DNA of 20,119 nucleotides from Dichloromethanomonas sp964477085 (GTDB taxonomy: Bacteria; Bacillota; Desulfitobacteriia; Desulfitobacteriales; Syntrophobotulaceae). The notes beneath the pieces are model-generated. The model saw nothing but the letters and a program-made list of their open reading frames with translations, was not told the DNA's origin and searched no databases. Within the stretch, counting starts at the first letter, position 1; each line of letters starts with the position of its first letter. Position numbers and translations under genes: made by a program. This document shows, one piece after another, positions 1 to 8,078 of this stretch. The stretch spans positions 1 to 20,119 of the forward strand of contig CAYZDF010000052.1 of NCBI GenBank assembly GCA_964477085.1. The letters are read 5' to 3'.

Positions 1-1
1 C

Positions 2-52
2 TTCGATTACTTTATGCTTTTGGGATGTCACTTTGGCAATAAGAAAGTATGA
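2..52 (+). CDS. Possible C-terminal tail of an upstream gene
   Basis: An open frame entering from the left edge ends in TGA at 50-52 and would give a 16-residue tail ending GNKKV. The strong plus-strand terminator that starts 22 nt later suggests that a rightward transcript ends here. Other frames are also open at the edge (one stops at 40-42), so the reading frame is not certain. The tail is too short to identify. Confidence 0.25.
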   Translation, partial: FDYFMLLGCHFGNKKV

Positions 53-73
53 ACTAGTTTTGCTTGCCTCCCT

Positions 74-114
74 AGTCCCCACCTGAATTTCAAGGTGGGG
101 ACTCTTATATTTTT
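74..114 (+). terminator. Strong intrinsic terminator
   Basis: A perfect 11-bp stem, AGTCCCCACCT at 74-84 and AGGTGGGGACT at 93-103, with an 8-nt loop, is followed by CTTATATTTTT. This is a classical Rho-independent terminator for rightward transcription and separates the cluster from whatever lies to the left. Confidence 0.9.
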
Positions 115-350
115 ATCAATTATTTATTCTGATGGGTCTCAAGAAAGCCTAGTTACCAACCTATTTACAAGGTTTGCAAGGTTTGAGGTTCAACCATCTC
201 AGCAAATTATGCAAGTAATTTAGCAATAATAAACAATAATATTGTAAAAATAACAGATATAATAAAGTTATATTCAATGTATACCCCTTTACATTGCATA
301 AGATGAGCTAAAATAATCAAAATGTTAAAAAAAAGAAAGGAGTAGTTTTT
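115..350 (+). promoter_or_regulatory. Leader and likely promoter region of the sugar-acid cluster
   Basis: This 236-nt AT-rich stretch has no ORF. It contains a tandem repeat at 169-190 (AAGGTTTG at 169-176 and 178-185, 9-nt period). A good -10 hexamer TATAAT lies at 258-263, but no good -35 element stands 16-18 nt upstream, which would fit an activator-dependent promoter. A ribosome site AAAGGAG (336-342) is 8 nt before the TTG start at 351. The promoter call is inference. Confidence 0.4.
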
Positions 351-2441
351 TTGAAGATATCACTGATATTTTCGGAGTATTCGCCGATGATCGTCTTCGC
401 AATGAGCAAATTGAAAACAGCCATCTCGGAGATTGGAGAAACATGGATCAATACGCAACAGCAAGATTGCGCCTACATTGTGATTTTAACGAGTGGCAAT
501 GAGGCGCAAACCAAATACGGGTTGACTATAGACGCAGAAATAAACACGGAAGGCTTTGAGATTCGTCGTTCGCATTATTGCGGAAATTCGGCGTTGTTTG
601 TTCTGGCTTATGACCAGTCTGGGGCGATGTATGGGGTGCTGGAACTCGCCGAACGGCTTCGAACTCAGGAAGGTTTTTTAGGTGTCTCCGAATGTGTCAT
701 CAACGCCAGATTTTCATTTCGTGCTTTGAAGTTTAATCTCCCTTGGTCAAGCTATAGGAAGAACGAATGTTTTAATTTACAGAAAGAAACGGTTCGAGAT
801 CTTGCATTTTGGCAATCGTTTTTGGATATGATGGCTGAAAATCGCTACAACGTGCTGACGTTGTGGGGGCTTCATCCATTTCCTTATATGATCAAATCTG
901 CTAGTTTTCCTAAAGCCACTCCTTTTTCTGATGAAGAGCTTGCGGACTGGAAGGAATTTTGGTCATCCCTGTTCCGGATGGCGCGTAACAGAGGTATAGA
1001 AACGTACCTGATCGATTGGAACATTTTCGTCTCGGAATCTTTTCGGGAACATTACGACAGCAATGCCGTTAGCGATGAATCGTTCTACCATCACGGAGAC
1101 TATTATTCTACCGAGCAAATTAAGCAATATACCCGCGAATGCGTGACACAGGTGATTGATGAATATCCGGATCTAGCCGGCCTGGGCGTGTCCTTAGGGG
1201 AGCGGATGAACGGCATGACGCCGCAAGAACGGCAGGATTGGATTGCTGATACCTATTATGAGGCCATGCGGAACGCCGGCCGTCCAATCAAATTTATCCA
1301 CCGGGCCCCTTTCTCCATTGACGCCTCCATCATGAAAGACTCGGTTGAAAATGACCTTCCCGCCGAATCGGTGTGGGTAGAAATGAAGTTTAATTGGTCG
1401 CACTCCTTTTCCACACCAAAACTGGTCATGACGCATGGTGGTTCGCAAGGAATGGAGGGATTCTGGGAGCCGAAACCGCAAAACTATAAACTCACCTGGA
1501 TGATACGAAATGAGGACTTTTTCACGCTGCGTTGGGCTCAGCCAAATTTTGTCCGAGAAATGATACAGCAAAATGGTCATGATTATGTGGGCGGGTTTTA
1601 CGTTGGATCCGAATGCTTTATCCCTGCTTACGATTATTCTCACCAACCGGGTTCTCACATCCAATGGTCGTACGCCTTCGAGAAGCACTGGCTCTATTAT
1701 ATGTTGTGGGGAAGACTGTTGTATGATCCGGCAACACCCGATGACATATTTGTGAATGCCATCGTCCAACGTTACGGCTCATCCGTCGGACGTCCGTTGC
1801 TTGAGGCTTACGCTGCGGTGTGCAAAATGCCGATGGCGCTCGCTTCATTTTTCTTCTCCACTTGGGATTTTACCTTATATTCCGAGGGGTTTCTTGCCAC
1901 CGATAAATCAGAATACAACTCCGGGAAAGCATTCATTTCACTCGAAGATTTACTGAATAGCCAAACCTTGGAGCCCACCTATTTATCCATCCGCAGTTAC
2001 CTAGACCGAACCATGAACACAGAATCAGTTGAAGGGTTCGTGACGCCCATCATGTTGGCCGATACGTTGGAGAAGGATGGCCGGCAAGGGTTAGCGTTGC
2101 TTGCCGGCATTTCCGGTGATTCGCCTTGCTTGGAATGTGAAATGGCGGATATTAAAGCGTGGGCACATTTGAGCCTCTATTTCGCGGCTAAGCTCCGAGC
2201 CGGGGTTTGTTATGAAACGTTTGTAAGAACGGGTGTTGAAACACATCGCCAAGAAGCGCTGCGATGGTTGGAGCCGCCGCATGCCGCCAAGCATTGGGAC
2301 GATCTTGTCGAAGTGACCGCGTCGCATTATGTGGAGCAACCATTGATGCACCTCGGTAACACACCGTTTTCGTGGAGGTTGTTCAGAACACAGGTGTTGG
2401 AAGATATCGAGTTTGTAAAGGGTAGGAGGCACCATGAGTAG
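351..2441 (+). CDS. Putative glycoside hydrolase, GH67/GH20-like (alpha-glucuronidase-like)
   Basis: This 696-aa protein starts with TTG behind AAAGGAG at an 8-nt spacing. It has no signal peptide and so should be cytoplasmic, acting on imported oligosaccharides. Residues 1-112 look like the alpha/beta domain that precedes the barrel in GH67 and GH20 enzymes, with the typical run GAMYGVLELAERLR (91-104). Residues ~120-480 look like a TIM barrel, with NRYNVLTLWG (164-173) and a conserved-looking acid in LGERMNG (E284) as a candidate catalytic residue. A helical C-terminal part follows. The neighbouring uronate isomerase suggests the product is a uronic acid, giving an alpha-glucuronidase-like role, but classical GH67 signatures could not be confirmed by eye. 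The gene appears more GC-rich than uxaC downstream. Confidence 0.6.
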   Translation: MKISLIFSEYSPMIVFAMSKLKTAISEIGETWINTQQQDCAYIVILTSGNEAQTKYGLTIDAEINTEGFEIRRSHYCGNSALFVLAYDQSGAMYGVLELAERLRTQEGFLGVSECVINARFSFRALKFNLPWSSYRKNECFNLQKETVRDLAFWQSFLDMMAENRYNVLTLWGLHPFPYMIKSASFPKATPFSDEELADWKEFWSSLFRMARNRGIETYLIDWNIFVSESFREHYDSNAVSDESFYHHGDYYSTEQIKQYTRECVTQVIDEYPDLAGLGVSLGERMNGMTPQERQDWIADTYYEAMRNAGRPIKFIHRAPFSIDASIMKDSVENDLPAESVWVEMKFNWSHSFSTPKLVMTHGGSQGMEGFWEPKPQNYKLTWMIRNEDFFTLRWAQPNFVREMIQQNGHDYVGGFYVGSECFIPAYDYSHQPGSHIQWSYAFEKHWLYYMLWGRLLYDPATPDDIFVNAIVQRYGSSVGRPLLEAYAAVCKMPMALASFFFSTWDFTLYSEGFLATDKSEYNSGKAFISLEDLLNSQTLEPTYLSIRSYLDRTMNTESVEGFVTPIMLADTLEKDGRQGLALLAGISGDSPCLECEMADIKAWAHLSLYFAAKLRAGVCYETFVRTGVETHRQEALRWLEPPHAAKHWDDLVEVTASHYVEQPLMHLGNTPFSWRLFRTQVLEDIEFVKGRRHHE

Positions 2442-2472
2442 TTCCTGGCTTGATGATAGTTGGAATAAATAA
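2434..2472 (+). pseudogene. 12-codon ORF with strong ribosome site, possible remnant of a lost gene
   Basis: AGGAGG (2424-2429) precedes an ATG at 2434 that overlaps the end of the hydrolase gene by 8 nt, the usual arrangement for a translationally coupled next gene. The frame reads MSSSWLDDSWNK and then stops. Either the original partner gene was deleted after 12 codons, or this is a short coupling peptide. The product cannot be identified. Confidence 0.35.
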
Positions 2473-2520
2473 AAAGCAGAATAAATGATTGATTCACTAA
2501 TCTTTTAAAAAGGAAGATAT

Positions 2521-3924
2521 ATGATGAAGAAATTTATGGGATCAGATTTTTTGTTAACGAATGAGAAAGGAGCAGAACTATATAATTGTATTGCCAAAGG
2601 GCAGCCCATATACGACTATCATTGTCACCTGAGTGCTAAAGATATTGCTGAAGACCGGCATTTTAGCAATATCGGAGAGCTTATGCTGGAAGGGGATCAC
2701 TATAAATGGAGAATCATGCGAGCCGCCGGCGTACCGGAAACAAAAATTTCCGATCGTAATACACCTTACAAAGATAAGTTTTTGGCTTTTGCTGAAATAC
2801 TGCCTTACTTTATCGGAAATCCGATTTATCACTGGACACATTTAGAATTGCAAAAGTACTTCAAAATCAGGGAACCGCTTTCCGATAAAACAGCGGAAAG
2901 AATATGGAGTGAAGCTAATGAGCAAATTTCGGAAGAAAGAATTAGCGCCCGCTCCCTGATTACATCATCTAATGTAGAGCTTATCGCTACGACCGATGAT
3001 CCGATTGATAATCTGGCCTGGCATGGCATAATAAAACAAAATGAGGACTTCAATACACGTGTAGTACCAGCTTTTCGGCCCGATCAGGTTTTGAAGATTG
3101 ATGCTCCGGATTTTAAAAATTATCTCTTGGCTCTCGGTAAAAGCAAAAACACTGTAATTTCTTCTCTTGACGACCTGCTTGAAGTATTGGGTAAAAGGAT
3201 AGATTTCTTTGCCGCTAATGGATGCCGGTTGGCAGACCATGGAATGGAAAGGGCTCCATTGCTTCGCGGCACATATACTGAAGCTAAGACTGTCTTGGCC
3301 AAAGTCCTGGCAGGCGGTGAACTGACGTTGGAAGAAGCTGAAAAATATAGGTTTTACATGCTTTCGTTTTTTGCCGGAGAATATACAAAACGCAATTGGG
3401 CCATGCAACTGCATTTCTCTCCCTTACGCAACTGTAATACCAAGCTTTTCAATCAGCTTGGCCCGGATTGCGGGGTCGATTCCGTCGGAGATCCGATATC
3501 GGCTCAGAATCTAAAAGTCTTATTTGATGAGATAGAACTAGCTGCAGGTATGCCTAAAACAATTCTTTATTCGATGAACCCCTCGGCATATTATATTTTG
3601 GCTTCTATGGCCGGAAATTTTCAAGGTGGAAGCGTTGGCAAAATGCAACTCGGGGCGCCATGGTGGATGCTCGATCACCGTGACGGGATACTCGAACAGC
3701 TCCGTTTACTCGCCAATACCGGAGGTTTGGGTCTTTTTGTTGGAATGTTAACGGACTCACGCAGTTTTCTTGCTTATGTTCGGCATGATTATTTCCGTCG
3801 TGTATTGTGTTCACTGATAGGTGAGTGGGTGGAAGCAGGAGAAGTCCCAGATGATTCTGAATTACTTGGGAATTTGGTTAAAGGGGTATGCGTAGAAAAT
3901 GCCAGATTATATTTCGCTATGTAG
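2521..3924 (+). CDS. uxaC: Uronate (glucuronate) isomerase
   Basis: This 467-aa protein has the normal length for UxaC, which interconverts D-glucuronate/D-fructuronate and D-galacturonate/D-tagaturonate (EC 5.3.1.12) in the cytoplasm. Amidohydrolase-fold signatures are clear: the metal-binding H-x-H in YDYHCHLSAKD (H34, H36), HWTHLEL (104-110), TTDDP (157-161), LHFSPLRN (297-304), GAPWWMLDHRDG (378-389) and MLTDSRSF (409-416). A ribosome site AAGGA lies just before ATG 2521. The gene sits 79 nt after the hydrolase gene. It anchors the whole cluster to uronate use, although the usual next steps (UxuB or UxaB reductases, UxuA or UxaA dehydratases) are not in the window. Confidence 0.95.
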   Translation: MMKKFMGSDFLLTNEKGAELYNCIAKGQPIYDYHCHLSAKDIAEDRHFSNIGELMLEGDHYKWRIMRAAGVPETKISDRNTPYKDKFLAFAEILPYFIGNPIYHWTHLELQKYFKIREPLSDKTAERIWSEANEQISEERISARSLITSSNVELIATTDDPIDNLAWHGIIKQNEDFNTRVVPAFRPDQVLKIDAPDFKNYLLALGKSKNTVISSLDDLLEVLGKRIDFFAANGCRLADHGMERAPLLRGTYTEAKTVLAKVLAGGELTLEEAEKYRFYMLSFFAGEYTKRNWAMQLHFSPLRNCNTKLFNQLGPDCGVDSVGDPISAQNLKVLFDEIELAAGMPKTILYSMNPSAYYILASMAGNFQGGSVGKMQLGAPWWMLDHRDGILEQLRLLANTGGLGLFVGMLTDSRSFLAYVRHDYFRRVLCSLIGEWVEAGEVPDDSELLGNLVKGVCVENARLYFAM

Positions 3925-4065
3925 GGAAAGATTGGATTGGCGACGTGAATGCATAAGGTTGAACACACCTTTTATAGAAAATTTACAATTATTTCCATGA
4001 GATGAACGACGCATAATAATTTTTCTTTATTGGGCCGACGTCAGATTAGGTGGAGTGGAGGTACT

Positions 4066-5472
4066 ATGAAAAGTAAAACTATCAAAGAACCGGAAAGATT
4101 GTTAAACATTCGGGAGGAATGTGATGTTCTTGTTGCCGGCGCCGGTACGGCAGGGTGCGTTGCGGCGATTGCTGCCGCCCGGAATGGTGCCAGAACTGTC
4201 TTGATTGAACAGCTTCCTCTGCCTTCCGGTACGATGACCAATGGAGGGATTGGTTTCAACAGTTTTTTCTCCTCCTATACGGAAGAAACGAAAAGCACTA
4301 AAAGGATTGTTAAAGGGATAGCTGAGGAAATAACAGAACGACTGATCAAAGCAGGCGGATGCCCTGGTTACATTAAACTGGATGCAGCTCAAAATCCACA
4401 TCGCCGTCCATATAGAGTCGTAGGCGATACTGAACTTTACAAGTGTGTGATCAGTCAGATGCTGATGGAAGCCGGTGTGAAAGTATACTTGCATACATTT
4501 TTATCTGATGTGATAACTGAAGATGGAAAAGTAGCAGCGGCTGTTATCGAGAGCAAATCAGGCAGAGAGGTGATCACAGCAAAATGCTTTATTGACTGTA
4601 CCGGTGACGGTGATCTTGCCGTGAAAGCCGGCGCTGAATTTCTTTCAATGCATGACAAGTATGTTATCAGGAGCGCGGGAAAAATATTTAGTATAGGAAA
4701 CGTGGATTTTGATTCCGTATTGAGATTCGTCCGTGAGGACGGTATGATTTATATGGAAATTTATGGGGATAAATACAGCAAGGAAGAAAAGCTTGTTGGC
4801 TTAACCCTTGACTTTACGAAAAGCAAAACGCTAAGCGAAAAAGCCCAAAAGGCGGCCGGATATGCACAAGTATCATTCTCTTCAATACATGAAGGAACGA
4901 TCGACTATGTAAACTACATAGGGAGGCCCAATGTAGATACTACCAATGTTGAGGATTTTTCTAAAGCGGAAATGGAGCTGCATATCCATGCATGTCAGTT
5001 TATGGAGTTTTTAAGGGAAAATATTCCTGGGTTCGAATACGCCTTTATCAGTCATTCGGCAAATCAGCTTGGTATTCGTGTATCCAGAATTGTCAAATGT
5101 GACTATTCTATCACGAATGATGAAATCCTAAATTCTGAACGATTTGATGACGAAATTGGACTTTATGGATTCCATGACCGGGCGGAGAAGGATCCTACAT
5201 GCATAATGAAAAATGCTGGATTTTATGGTCTGCCTTACAGAATGCTGCTTCCCGTAGGGTTGAAGAATCTTTTTGCGGCAGGGAGAATGCTGACAGAGGA
5301 ACCGAAGGCCCATATGTCAACCCGCAATACGATAGCCTGTATGGTACAGGGTCAGGCAGCTGGTACAGCGGCTGCAATCTGTGCCAAAGACAGTCAAATG
5401 ACGCGGGAATTGGAATATTCCAGGCTAAGGAAGGCGCTTGAAGAGGGCGGTGTGCATTTTGAACCCAGATAG
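4066..5472 (+). CDS. FAD-dependent oxidoreductase (FAD_oxidored family)
   Basis: This is a 468-aa flavoprotein. Its N-terminus carries a dinucleotide-binding fold with GAGTAGCVAA (GxGxxG at 25-30) and an acidic end to the second strand (VLIE). A glycine-rich FAD segment follows (SGTMTNGGIGFNS), then the second FAD motif IDCTGDGDLA and a C-terminal FAD-contact region ending with TRNTIACMVQGQAAGTAA. These features match the FAD_oxidored group seen in many sugar-catabolic clusters; the substrate is generally unknown. ATG 4066 is preferred over an upstream TTG at 4030 because GGAG/GGAGG motifs lie at 4052-4061. In this cluster it may oxidise or reduce a sugar acid, or an intermediate on the way to the enolase-superfamily enzyme; that is inference. 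No membrane segments or signal peptide are seen. Confidence 0.8.
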   Translation: MKSKTIKEPERLLNIREECDVLVAGAGTAGCVAAIAAARNGARTVLIEQLPLPSGTMTNGGIGFNSFFSSYTEETKSTKRIVKGIAEEITERLIKAGGCPGYIKLDAAQNPHRRPYRVVGDTELYKCVISQMLMEAGVKVYLHTFLSDVITEDGKVAAAVIESKSGREVITAKCFIDCTGDGDLAVKAGAEFLSMHDKYVIRSAGKIFSIGNVDFDSVLRFVREDGMIYMEIYGDKYSKEEKLVGLTLDFTKSKTLSEKAQKAAGYAQVSFSSIHEGTIDYVNYIGRPNVDTTNVEDFSKAEMELHIHACQFMEFLRENIPGFEYAFISHSANQLGIRVSRIVKCDYSITNDEILNSERFDDEIGLYGFHDRAEKDPTCIMKNAGFYGLPYRMLLPVGLKNLFAAGRMLTEEPKAHMSTRNTIACMVQGQAAGTAAAICAKDSQMTRELEYSRLRKALEEGGVHFEPR

Positions 5473-5582
5473 GTTACGACAATTTTGTGATTATGTCATT
5501 ATGTCATTATTTTTATCAGAATGTAGTCAAAGAAGTTTGCCTTTCTATAAGTAAACATTGAAAGTGGAGGTTTGAGCAACGA

Positions 5583-6671
5583 ATGAAAATCAAGAGCATT
5601 GAAACGTTCACCCGGAATAACATCGGTGTCGTACGCGTTACTACGGAAGACGGTCATGTGGGATATGGACAAATGGCTCCCTATCATGCAGACATCTCAA
5701 CCATAGTATTGCACCAGCAAATTTCACCTTCTGCCCTCCGTTTAGATTTCGAGGATCCTTTGGAACTGGTGGAAACCCTGATTGAACTAGAGCATAAATT
5801 CCAGGGATCATATGTATGTCGCGCAGTTGGAGGACTAGATACCGCATTATGGGATCTTATGGGTAAGCGTACGGGAAAGAGTGTCAGTGAGTTGTGTGGT
5901 ACCCCTAAACGCGAGTTGGAAGTATACGGTTCCAGTATGCGCAGGGATATTCTTCCACGGGAAGAAGCGGAGAGATTGTACCGGCTTAGTCAGGAGTCAG
6001 GGTTTCGGGCGTTCAAGATTCGGATTGGGAAGAAATTTGGACACGATGAAGATATGTGGCCCGGCCGTACGGATGAGATTGTGCCTACCGTCCGTAGGGC
6101 CATCGGAGACGGGATTAGGCTGTTTGTCGATGCAAACAGCGGATATTCCCCAAAAAAAGCGATTGAAGTAGGCAAAATGCTCGAGCAGTATGGAGTGCAA
6201 CATTTTGAAGAACCTTGCCCTTTTCAGGAAATCGAATGGACGAAGCAAGTCACCGATGCCTTGAACTTGTCGGTGGCAGGCGGAGAGCAGGACCACTGTA
6301 CGGCACAATGGCGGAGAATGATAGCCATGCGAGCGGTTGACATTGTTCAGCCTGATGTCTGTTATGTCGGTGGGTTTAGCCGGGCTCGACGAGTTGCGCG
6401 CATGGCAGAGGAAGCGGGATTGGTGTGCATGCCTCATGCAGCGAATCTGTCCATGGTTGCCGTGTTCACAGCCCACTTGGTCGCAGTGATTCCAAACGCT
6501 GGAGAGTTTATGGAGTGGTGCATCGAACCCTTGCCGTGGACGAAAGAATTCTTTAAAGAGCCACTGCAGATCCGTGATGGAAAATTCAAACTGCCGGAGG
6601 GTCCAGGGTGGGGAGTGGAAATCAGCCAAGATTGGTTGTCAAATGCGGCTTATCGAATCTCACAACTGTAA
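5583..6671 (+). CDS. Enolase-superfamily sugar-acid dehydratase (mandelate racemase/muconate lactonizing enzyme type)
   Basis: This is a 362-aa protein of the mandelate racemase/muconate lactonizing enzyme branch. The catalytic layout is visible: K145-x-R147 in FKIRIGK, metal ligands D183 (VDANSGY), E209 (FEEP) and E235 (GGEQD), and the Asp-His pair D258 (QPDV) and H285 (MPHAANLS). Such enzymes abstract the proton alpha to a carboxylate and usually dehydrate aldonic or aldaric acids to 2-keto-3-deoxy acids. The exact acid sugar cannot be read from the sequence; a gluconate-, mannonate-, galactonate- or tartrate-type substrate is possible. GGAGG at 5566-5570 lies a rather long 12 nt before ATG 5583. 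Codon use looks more GC-rich than in the oxidoreductase gene upstream and resembles the hydrolase gene at the start of the cluster. Confidence 0.88.
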   Translation: MKIKSIETFTRNNIGVVRVTTEDGHVGYGQMAPYHADISTIVLHQQISPSALRLDFEDPLELVETLIELEHKFQGSYVCRAVGGLDTALWDLMGKRTGKSVSELCGTPKRELEVYGSSMRRDILPREEAERLYRLSQESGFRAFKIRIGKKFGHDEDMWPGRTDEIVPTVRRAIGDGIRLFVDANSGYSPKKAIEVGKMLEQYGVQHFEEPCPFQEIEWTKQVTDALNLSVAGGEQDHCTAQWRRMIAMRAVDIVQPDVCYVGGFSRARRVARMAEEAGLVCMPHAANLSMVAVFTAHLVAVIPNAGEFMEWCIEPLPWTKEFFKEPLQIRDGKFKLPEGPGWGVEISQDWLSNAAYRISQL

Positions 6672-6702
6672 AAGCAGGTATGGTTTGAGGAGGATATAAA
6701 AC

Positions 6703-6834
6703 ATGAGAATGATTCAGACCGTGCTTACAACCGTCCAATACGATGAAGACCATTACAGGAGATTAGCCGACGTCTTTGCGCCAGCATCCCTTATCCATTT
6801 GCCGATGGACGATGACCATGAGTTAATTCCTTAA
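6703..6834 (+). pseudogene. N-terminal remnant of a probable D-2-hydroxyacid dehydrogenase
   Basis: A very good ribosome site GAGGAGG (6687-6693) stands 9 nt before ATG 6703. The 43-codon frame begins MRMIQTVLTTVQYDEDHYRR and ends DDDHELIP before TAA. This resembles the first beta strand and helix of NAD-dependent D-2-hydroxyacid dehydrogenases (phosphoglycerate dehydrogenase type), which are normally over 300 aa. No NAD-binding GxGxxG or catalytic R-E-H region follows; a terminator comes 23 nt later. It is most simply a gene cut off by deletion. The family assignment rests on a short stretch and is moderate. Confidence 0.5.
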
Positions 6835-6850
6835 AAGCATGCTCATGACG

Positions 6851-6882
6851 AAAAAAGCCAGCATCGAATCGATGCTGGTTTT
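6851..6882. terminator. Bidirectional intrinsic terminator
   Basis: A 9-bp stem CCAGCATCG (6858-6866) and CGATGCTGG (6870-6878) with a 3-nt loop is flanked by AAAAAA on the left and TTTT on the right. It can terminate both the rightward sugar-acid cluster and the leftward ABC transporter operon, which converge here. Confidence 0.85.
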
Positions 6883-6920
6883 GTGCAATATCAAGTCGTT
6901 CATCTAAAGGGACTCCTAGA

Positions 6921-8018
6921 TTAGATGCTAAGTCCACTGGCCTTATCAAACATATGGATTTTTGACATATCAAAGCCCAATTTTACAATTTGGTCATTCT
7001 TAGCCTGTGACTCTGCGCCGACTCTGGCTGTTACGTTTATACCTGAAATATTGAGATATAAATATGTCTCAGATCCCATAAGCTCTGTTACCTCAACCTT
7101 AGCATTAATAATATAATCAGGGTGCGCGCTAAGGAAGTGGGAATCGTCGTGGATATTTTCAGGACGGATTCCCATTATGATTCCCTTGCCTACATATTCT
7201 CTGTTTATTTTTTTATTATCAGGAACAGGCAATATATTACCTTTAAACTCCAATAATAATTTACCTTTTCTTTCAATCAGCCCGGCATCAATAAAGTTCA
7301 TCTGGGGGCTGCCTATAAAGCTGGCGACAAACAGATTGTTGGGATGGTTATAGATTTGCTGGGGAGAATCCACTTGTTGAATTATCCCGTCTTTCATGAC
7401 TACTATTCTTGAACCCATTGTCATGGCTTCAGTCTGATCGTGAGTAACATAGATAAATGTTGTTTCCAATCTCTGATGGAGTTTAGTAATTTCAGTCCTC
7501 ATTTGTACTCTAAGTTTCGCATCAAGGTTGGATAATGGTTCATCCATCAAAAATACCTTTGGCTCCCTTACTATGGCACGTCCAAGAGCAACCCTTTGTC
7601 TTTGTCCTCCTGACAATGCCTTGGGTTTTCTATCTAAAAGGTGTTCAATATCAAGTGTTCCTGCCGCATCCCTAACCTTTTTCTCTATTTCAGATTTGGG
7701 AGTTTTTCTGAGCTTAAGGCCGAAGGCCATATTTTCAAAGACGGACATATGAGGGTATAAGGCATAGTTTTGAAAAACCATAGCGATATCCCTGTCTTTG
7801 GGTGCTACATCGTTTACCAGTCTCTCGCCTATATAGAGCTCACCTGAAGATATTTCTTCAAGCCCCGCTATCATCCTGAGCGTAGTAGATTTACCGCATC
7901 CGGAGGGGCCGACAAGTACCAGAAATTCCTTATCTTCAATTTCAAGATTGAAATCCTTTACCGCAGTTACATTTTCGGAGTAAACTTTGTAGATATTTCT
8001 TAAAGATAAATTGGCCAT
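6921..8018 (-). CDS. Carbohydrate ABC transporter ATPase, MsmX/UgpC type
   Basis: This 365-aa protein is the nucleotide-binding subunit that powers import of an oligosaccharide or similar solute. It has Walker A GPSGCGKST (37-45), Q-loop Q83, signature LSGGQRQR (135-142), Walker B VFLMDEP (155-161) and switch H193 (THDQTEA). A C-terminal TOBE/OB-type regulatory domain (~240-365), typical of MalK/UgpC/MsmX proteins, follows. It is the last gene of the operon, 60 nt behind the second permease, with AGGAG before its ATG. Many Bacillota sugar importers borrow a shared MsmX encoded elsewhere, so a dedicated ATPase here is notable. It could still serve other importers in the cell. Confidence 0.95.
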   Translation of the reverse strand: MANLSLRNIYKVYSENVTAVKDFNLEIEDKEFLVLVGPSGCGKSTTLRMIAGLEEISSGELYIGERLVNDVAPKDRDIAMVFQNYALYPHMSVFENMAFGLKLRKTPKSEIEKKVRDAAGTLDIEHLLDRKPKALSGGQRQRVALGRAIVREPKVFLMDEPLSNLDAKLRVQMRTEITKLHQRLETTFIYVTHDQTEAMTMGSRIVVMKDGIIQQVDSPQQIYNHPNNLFVASFIGSPQMNFIDAGLIERKGKLLLEFKGNILPVPDNKKINREYVGKGIIMGIRPENIHDDSHFLSAHPDYIINAKVEVTELMGSETYLYLNISGINVTARVGAESQAKNDQIVKLGFDMSKIHMFDKASGLSI

Positions 8019-8078
8019 ATTGTTTTCTCCTGTTCATTAATAATTTTATGATAGAGCATACTTAACTGAGCGTTACCT

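Noticed and set aside
115..350. A catabolite-repression (cre) site or riboswitch upstream of the sugar-acid cluster
   Set aside because: No sequence close to the CcpA consensus and no recognisable riboswitch core was found by eye.
1194..1769. A 191-codon minus-strand open frame inside the hydrolase gene
   Set aside because: It lies wholly opposite a well-supported gene, has no ribosome site, and its translation shows no domain pattern.
2965..3414. A 149-codon minus-strand open frame inside uxaC
   Set aside because: It is antisense to clear UxaC motifs; its cysteine-, phenylalanine- and histidine-rich composition is typical of a shadow frame.
5997..6629. A 210-codon minus-strand open frame inside the dehydratase gene
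   Set aside because: The plus-strand frame has all enolase-superfamily catalytic residues; the opposite frame has no recognisable pattern or start signal.
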